Assembly: GCA_002367255.1 (NCBI GenBank) | Contig: DFBD01000064.1 | Span: 6,864-18,389 of the forward strand | Origin: Rhodobacterales bacterium UBA3089 | GTDB lineage: Bacteria > Pseudomonadota > Alphaproteobacteria > Rhodobacterales > Rhodobacteraceae | Length of the DNA stretch: 11,526 bases | Reading direction: 5' to 3' | Shown: piece after piece, positions 7,949-11,526 of the stretch | Layout of the letters: each line of letters opens with the position of its first letter | Position numbering within the stretch: the first letter of the stretch is position 1 | Made by a program: the position numbers and the translations under genes | The notes under the pieces: generated by a model | Seen by the model: the letters and a program-made list of their open reading frames with translations, nothing else | Told to the model about the DNA's origin: nothing | The model's database searches: none

Positions 7949-8083
7949 TCAGGTGCCGACAATCGCAAGAAACACCAAAATACCAATGCAAATATATGCT
8001 GTCCATTTACCCAGCATCAGAAAGCTGTGATAGGTTTTTTCCTGATCATAGATATCCATGGAACCATGTTCGTATTCAGACAT
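7949..8083 (-). CDS. aa3-type cytochrome c oxidase subunit IV
   Basis: 44-aa membrane protein starting MSEYEHGSMDIYDQEKTY, with one transmembrane helix (about residues 24-42, WTAYICIGILVFLAIVG). It matches the small alphaproteobacterial subunit IV of aa3-type cytochrome c oxidase, a single-helix accessory subunit whose N-terminus typically reads like EHGSMDI-x-x-QEKTF. Known homologues are about 40-50 aa. The ATG at 8083 has a GGGAG site 6 nt upstream. The same frame extends to 8230 (93 codons), including an ATG 13 codons upstream (MANIGKHKEREN). Those extensions lack a ribosome site and are not expected in the family. It lies 88 nt behind the hydrolase gene, across a structured spacer, and ends in its own terminator. 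No other oxidase subunit is in the window. Confidence 0.9.
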   Translation of the reverse strand: MSEYEHGSMDIYDQEKTYHSFLMLGKWTAYICIGILVFLAIVGT

Positions 8084-8129
8084 TTTATTCTCCCGTTCTT
8101 TGTGTTTTCCAATGTTTGCCATGAAACCG

Positions 8130-8170
8130 CCACGAATGAAAGCAGGATTACCTGCGGCCCTTCGTCGTGG
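8130..8170 (-). repeat. Nested inverted repeats in the hydrolase-to-subunit IV spacer
   Basis: Outer arms CCACGA (8130-8135) and TCGTGG (8165-8170) enclose a second perfect hairpin, GCAGG (8142-8146) with CCTGC (8151-8155) and a 4-nt loop. On the minus strand the inner hairpin is followed by TTTC only, so it is at best a weak terminator. It may instead be an RNA-processing or stability element between the two genes. It lies directly after the hydrolase stop codon. Confidence 0.5.
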
Positions 8171-8171
8171 T

Positions 8172-9194
8172 TCAGGTTTTTTGCCAAATCCACGCCTCGT
8201 CTTCACGCCGTTCGCGCTGAATCTTTCCACCCTGATGCAAGTGATTAAGGTGCCCGTAAGCCTCTACCAGTGCCAAACTGTATTCGCTGCCAACGATCTG
8301 TCGCTTGAATAATGGCGGGAAACATTCCGCCGCCGTCTGTGGTAGTTCCAAGTGTTTCTCCAGCCGTATCAATGCGCTATGATGGTTATCAATCAATTGT
8401 TTCATACGTTCCGGCAATCCGGTAAACGGCAACTTGTGACCCGGTAAAACGAAATGCTTGTCATGTGCCAGCGCGCCCAGGCGCTCGCAACTTTCCAGCC
8501 AATCCCCAACCGGGTCGGCCTCGGGTTCCGTTGCATAAACCCCCAGATTAGACGAAATTCCCGCGATTATCTGATCGCCCGAGATCACCAGATCGTCGTC
8601 CAGCGACCACAACGTAGCATGTTCCGGCGCATGTCCGTGCCCGACATGCACCTCCCAGCGTCGCCCGCCAATAGTCAGAACATCATCCTGCTTGATCCGG
8701 TAAAACCCCAGCGGCATCGGCGCAACCACATCGGCAAAATTGAACGGACGCTCTGCCTTACGTTCGTCGTAAACCACCGCGTCCATGCCCGCCGCACGGT
8801 AGAACGCCAATGTCTCCTCGGGCCAAACCGATTGCACATCCAGCGTCAACATTCTCGAGAACAGCCACGCGGTCTGCGTCGTCCACAGCTCTGCACCGTA
8901 ATCCGATTGCAACCACCCCGCCATGCCAACATGATCCGGGTGATGATGTGTTACCAACACCCGTGAAATCGGCTTGCCCTGCAACGGCCCGGCCATCAGC
9001 TTTTCCCAAATCTCCCGGCCACGCTTGCTGTTAAAACCGGTGTCAATCACCGTCCAGCTATCGCCATCATCCAATGCGTAAACATTAACGTGGTCAAGCC
9101 GCATCGGCAGCGGCAAGCGCATCCACAGCACCCCTTCGGCCAGTTCGATGGCCTCGCCTTCGCTCGGCGGCTCCTCATGAGGGAAATGTATCAT
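8172..9194 (-). CDS. Metallo-beta-lactamase-fold hydrolase (glyoxalase II-like)
   Basis: Cytosolic 340-aa enzyme with the full binuclear metal set of the family: H83-x-H85-x-D87-H88 (THHHPDHVG), H188 in GHGHAPEH, D207 in ISGDQI and H253 in LPGH. The metallo-beta-lactamase domain spans about residues 20-255. The C-terminal 85 residues are helical, with a likely winged-helix shape (QTAAECFPPLFKRQI...YGHLNHLHQGG) as in LACTB2-like hydrolases. The substrate cannot be read from sequence. A thioester or other ester is the reasonable guess given the upstream acyl-CoA dehydrogenase. Its AAGGA ribosome site overlaps the stop codon of that dehydrogenase, and only 12 nt separate the two genes, so they are almost certainly co-transcribed and perhaps translationally coupled. 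Confidence 0.92.
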   Translation of the reverse strand: MIHFPHEEPPSEGEAIELAEGVLWMRLPLPMRLDHVNVYALDDGDSWTVIDTGFNSKRGREIWEKLMAGPLQGKPISRVLVTHHHPDHVGMAGWLQSDYGAELWTTQTAWLFSRMLTLDVQSVWPEETLAFYRAAGMDAVVYDERKAERPFNFADVVAPMPLGFYRIKQDDVLTIGGRRWEVHVGHGHAPEHATLWSLDDDLVISGDQIIAGISSNLGVYATEPEADPVGDWLESCERLGALAHDKHFVLPGHKLPFTGLPERMKQLIDNHHSALIRLEKHLELPQTAAECFPPLFKRQIVGSEYSLALVEAYGHLNHLHQGGKIQRERREDEAWIWQKT

Positions 9195-9206
9195 TATATG
9201 GTTTCC

Positions 9207-10922
9207 TTAAGCACCAAGCGCTGCTGCATCCAGCGCGTATAGGGTCGAGGCCCCTTCCCGCGCCGCACTGCAAAGCGCGTCAACCTGTTGCATAGTTTGA
9301 CGAATATGGAACCGCGCCAGTGGCATCCGACTGGCATCCACCATCGCGGCTTTCAGCAAATAATGCCCGCCAAGCGTCAGCGCAAACGCCCGCAAAAACG
9401 GCACCGCTCCTGCGAAACGATCATTCATCGGCGCATCCACCATCCAGTGGGTTGTTGCATTAAGGCTCATCTCGGCCGCTGCCAGAAACGCCGCCAAATC
9501 CGGTGCTTCGGCCTCGGCCTGTGCCGCTGTCAGGCTGATCTCACCCAGCAAAGCAAACGCTGCCACGCCACCGTCCATCAACTTGCGCCCGACCATGTCC
9601 ATCGCCTGAATGCCGTTCGTACCCTCGTAAATCGCCGTGACCCGCACGTCGCGATAAAACTGCGCTGCACCGGTTTCCTCGATGTATCCCATGCCGCCGT
9701 GGACCTGCACGCCGATCTCTGCCACTTCGCAGCCCGTATCCGTACCGAACGCCTTGGCGATTGGCGTTAGAAACGCTGCACGTGCGGCTTGCGTGTGCGC
9801 CGCGTCACCATCCAGCCCTTTGGACAAGTCCATACTAATTGCCGCATCCAGAATGATCGCCCGCGCCACAGACGTCAGCGTTTTCATCGTCATAATGTTG
9901 CGCCGCACATCGGCATGATCCAGAATCGTGCCCGTGCCACCCTCTACCGGACTGCGGCCCTGCTTACGCTCGCCAGCGTATTCCAATGCCTTTTGCGTGG
10001 CTGCCTCGGCTTGGCTAAGCCCCTGAACTCCAACACCAATCCGCGCATTATTCATCATCGTGAACATCGCAGCCATACCGCCACCTTCCGGCCCGACCAT
10101 CCAGCCAGTCGCGCCTGCAAACTCCATAATCGCCGTTGGCGAACCGTGCAGCCCCATTTTATGCTCAAGACTGATCGCGCCCGCATTATTTGCCACCCCC
10201 GGATTACCATTCGCGTCCGGCAAGAATTTAGGCACCAGAAACAGACTAATCCCTTTGGTTCCCGCCACCGCACCGGGCAGTCGCGCCAAAACCAGATGGC
10301 AGATATTCTCGGCAACGTCGTGGTCACCCCAACTGATGAAAATTTTCTGCCCCGTCACCGCATAGGTCCCGTCGCCGTTATCCACAGCCTTGGTACGTAG
10401 CGCCCCAACATCGGATCCAGCGCCCGCCTCCGTCAGGTTCATCGTTCCCGTCCACTGCCCCGAAATCAACTTCGGCAAATAGAGCGCCTTAATTTCATCG
10501 CTCGCATGATGCTCCAACGCTTCGATCTGGCCCTGCGTCATCAGCGGGTTCAGCGAAAGCGACAAACACGCGCCGCTCATCATTTCACCCACGCACGAGG
10601 TCAACGCCAGCGGCAGCCCCATACCGCCGAATTCAGGGGCACCCGCCATGCCGACCCAGCCACCCTCGGAAATCGCCTTGTATCCATCGTCGAACCCGGG
10701 CGAACACCGCGTTACGCCGTTTTCCAAATGCGCCGGATGCAAATCGCCCGCGACATTCAACGGTGCCAAAACCTCTTCGGATAAACGCGCAGCTTCCCCA
10801 AGGATCGCCTCGGTCATATCAGCCGTCGCCTCGGCAAACTTCTCGGTTTCGGAAATCCGTCCTGCATCCAGAACATTATCCAGATAAAACGTCATTTCCT
10901 TAACCGGTGCGCGATACGACAT
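9207..10922 (-). CDS. Acyl-CoA dehydrogenase, large DmdC/FadE-like type
   Basis: FAD-dependent flavoenzyme (571 aa) that introduces an alpha,beta double bond into an acyl-CoA. It has the N-terminal helical domain (about 30-155), the beta middle domain with GTMNLTEAGAGSDVG and GQKIFISWGDHD, and the C-terminal helical domain with VHGGMGYIEETGAAQFYRDVRVTAIYEGTNGIQ. E433 in IYEGT is the expected catalytic base. An extra C-terminal region (about 460-571) matches the acetyl-CoA-dehydrogenase-like extension of 570-600-aa members, which include the methylmercaptopropionyl-CoA dehydrogenase DmdC. Substrate specificity within this group cannot be assigned: DMSP demethylation products, short-chain and longer acyl-CoAs are all possible. 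Start at 10922 (MSYRAPVKEM) is supported by AGGGG 8 nt upstream. A TTG at 10949 would add nine residues and is unlikely. It is first in a unit with the hydrolase. Confidence 0.95.
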   Translation of the reverse strand: MSYRAPVKEMTFYLDNVLDAGRISETEKFAEATADMTEAILGEAARLSEEVLAPLNVAGDLHPAHLENGVTRCSPGFDDGYKAISEGGWVGMAGAPEFGGMGLPLALTSCVGEMMSGACLSLSLNPLMTQGQIEALEHHASDEIKALYLPKLISGQWTGTMNLTEAGAGSDVGALRTKAVDNGDGTYAVTGQKIFISWGDHDVAENICHLVLARLPGAVAGTKGISLFLVPKFLPDANGNPGVANNAGAISLEHKMGLHGSPTAIMEFAGATGWMVGPEGGGMAAMFTMMNNARIGVGVQGLSQAEAATQKALEYAGERKQGRSPVEGGTGTILDHADVRRNIMTMKTLTSVARAIILDAAISMDLSKGLDGDAAHTQAARAAFLTPIAKAFGTDTGCEVAEIGVQVHGGMGYIEETGAAQFYRDVRVTAIYEGTNGIQAMDMVGRKLMDGGVAAFALLGEISLTAAQAEAEAPDLAAFLAAAEMSLNATTHWMVDAPMNDRFAGAVPFLRAFALTLGGHYLLKAAMVDASRMPLARFHIRQTMQQVDALCSAAREGASTLYALDAAALGA

Positions 10923-11007
10923 ATGAAACCCCTGTTTTGTTTTTGCCAAGCGACGTTAGTTCAGTTATTGCTGCACTGCAAACATCAAACACGGAACGCC
11001 ACGTCAA
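10923..11007. promoter_or_regulatory. Divergent promoter spacer with a TTGC/GCAA dyad
   Basis: 85-nt spacer between the divergent dehydrogenase and tsaC/sua5-like genes. It holds an imperfect dyad TTGC-N6-GCAA (10968-10981) within a TGC-rich stretch. Possible plus-strand promoter hexamers are TTGCCA (10943-10948) and TATTGC (10966-10971), 17 nt apart. The -10 matches poorly. The dyad overlaps this -10 candidate, which would suit a repressor site. All of this is tentative. Confidence 0.25.
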
Positions 11008-11526
11008 ATGATCAGCAGCACACAGCGATTAAGCCCCAAAGACATCCCCGCCGCCGCTGCCCTGTTGCGAAACGGCGAACTCGTCGCCTTCCCAACCGAG
11101 ACCGTATACGGCCTCGGCGCGGATGCGCGCAACGATCGCGCCGTCGCTGGCATCTTTGCAGCCAAATCGCGCCCGCAGTTCAATCCGTTAATCGTACACG
11201 TCGCCGACATCGCCGCCGTCGAAGAAATCGCCGAAATACCATCCGAGGCCCGCGCTCTGGCCGCAGCCTTCTGGCCCGGCCCGTTAACCTTAGTCCTGCC
11301 AACCCGCAGCGACAGCGGCCTGTCCGATCTGGTCACGGCAGGCCTTGATACAGTCGCCGTTCGCATCCCTGCAAACCCGATCGCCCAACAGTTATTAAAA
11401 GAATTCGGCGGCCCGGTCGCCGCGCCTTCGGCCAACCCATCCGGCAAAATCAGTCCAACAACAGCCGGTCATGTGCTTGACGGTCTCTCCGGCAAAATCG
11501 CTGCTGTGATAGACGGCGGACATTGC
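11008..11526 (+). CDS. Threonylcarbamoyl-AMP synthase (TsaC/Sua5, YrdC domain), 3' end beyond window
   Basis: Uses threonine, bicarbonate and ATP to make threonylcarbamoyl-adenylate, the donor for the universal t6A37 modification of ANN-decoding tRNAs. The first 173 residues are present and open at the right edge. The YrdC signature is clear: FPTETVYGLGADA (28-40), IFAAKSRPQFNPLIVHV (49-65), WPGPLTLVL (89-97), VAVRIPANP (116-124) and APSANPSGKISPT (139-151). The usual KGRP motif reads KSRP at K53-P56. Because the C-terminus is cut off, I cannot tell a short TsaC from a Sua5 with the extra C-terminal domain (about 310-320 aa, common in alphaproteobacteria). The ATG has only a weak GGAA upstream at about 11 nt. 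No better start is visible. It is divergent from the dehydrogenase. Confidence 0.95.
   Translation, partial: MISSTQRLSPKDIPAAAALLRNGELVAFPTETVYGLGADARNDRAVAGIFAAKSRPQFNPLIVHVADIAAVEEIAEIPSEARALAAAFWPGPLTLVLPTRSDSGLSDLVTAGLDTVAVRIPANPIAQQLLKEFGGPVAAPSANPSGKISPTTAGHVLDGLSGKIAAVIDGGHC

Noticed and set aside
8084..8230. N-terminal extension of the oxidase subunit IV frame by 49 codons
   Set aside because: Strongly basic extension with no ribosome site at its starts. The internal ATG at 8083 has GGGAG at good spacing and gives the family's normal length.

Overview
The window looks like chromosomal DNA of a marine Rhodobacterales alphaproteobacterium (Roseobacter type). The grounds are gene order (leuA next to mreB-mreC-mreD-PBP2), a 44-residue aa3-type cytochrome c oxidase subunit IV, a small DUF6280-like protein, and a DmdC/FadE-type acyl-CoA dehydrogenase starting MSYRAPVKEM. 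Base composition is moderate in GC. I see no insertion sequence, prophage, CRISPR array, tRNA or rRNA. Genes are tightly packed, and all are on the minus strand except one small ORF and the gene at the right edge.

Layout from left to right. (1) 1-4403, minus strand: the cell-shape operon, transcribed mreB, mreC, mreD, mrdA (PBP2, running off the left edge). Spacing is short and the mreC/mreD and mreD/mrdA junctions overlap, so the genes are probably co-translated. The products form the elongasome: MreB filaments, the MreC/MreD membrane scaffold and the PBP2 transpeptidase. (2) 4584-6149, minus: leuA, 2-isopropylmalate synthase. Just upstream (6183-6295) is an unannotated leucine attenuator: a 21-codon leader ORF with five consecutive Leu codons, a 10-bp perfect hairpin whose left arm holds the leader stop codon, and a competing GC-rich stem. 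(3) 6296-6519: a divergent promoter region with two short palindromes. (4) 6520-6825, plus: a small conserved protein of unknown function, ending in a strong bidirectional terminator. (5) 6884-7838, minus: two predicted lipoproteins. The larger shows an early His and a late Cys, suggesting a permuted NlpC/papain-like fold. (6) 7949-10922, minus: an acyl-CoA dehydrogenase, a metallo-beta-lactamase-fold hydrolase coupled to it, and cytochrome oxidase subunit IV with its own terminator. (7) 11008 to the right edge, plus: the N-terminal part of a TsaC/Sua5 threonylcarbamoyl-AMP synthase, divergent from the dehydrogenase.

Most of the window is ordinary core genome. The best new item is the leucine leader and its alternative RNA folds. 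The permuted-peptidase-like lipoprotein and the structured spacer between the hydrolase and the oxidase subunit rank next. No convincing novel multi-gene system is visible.
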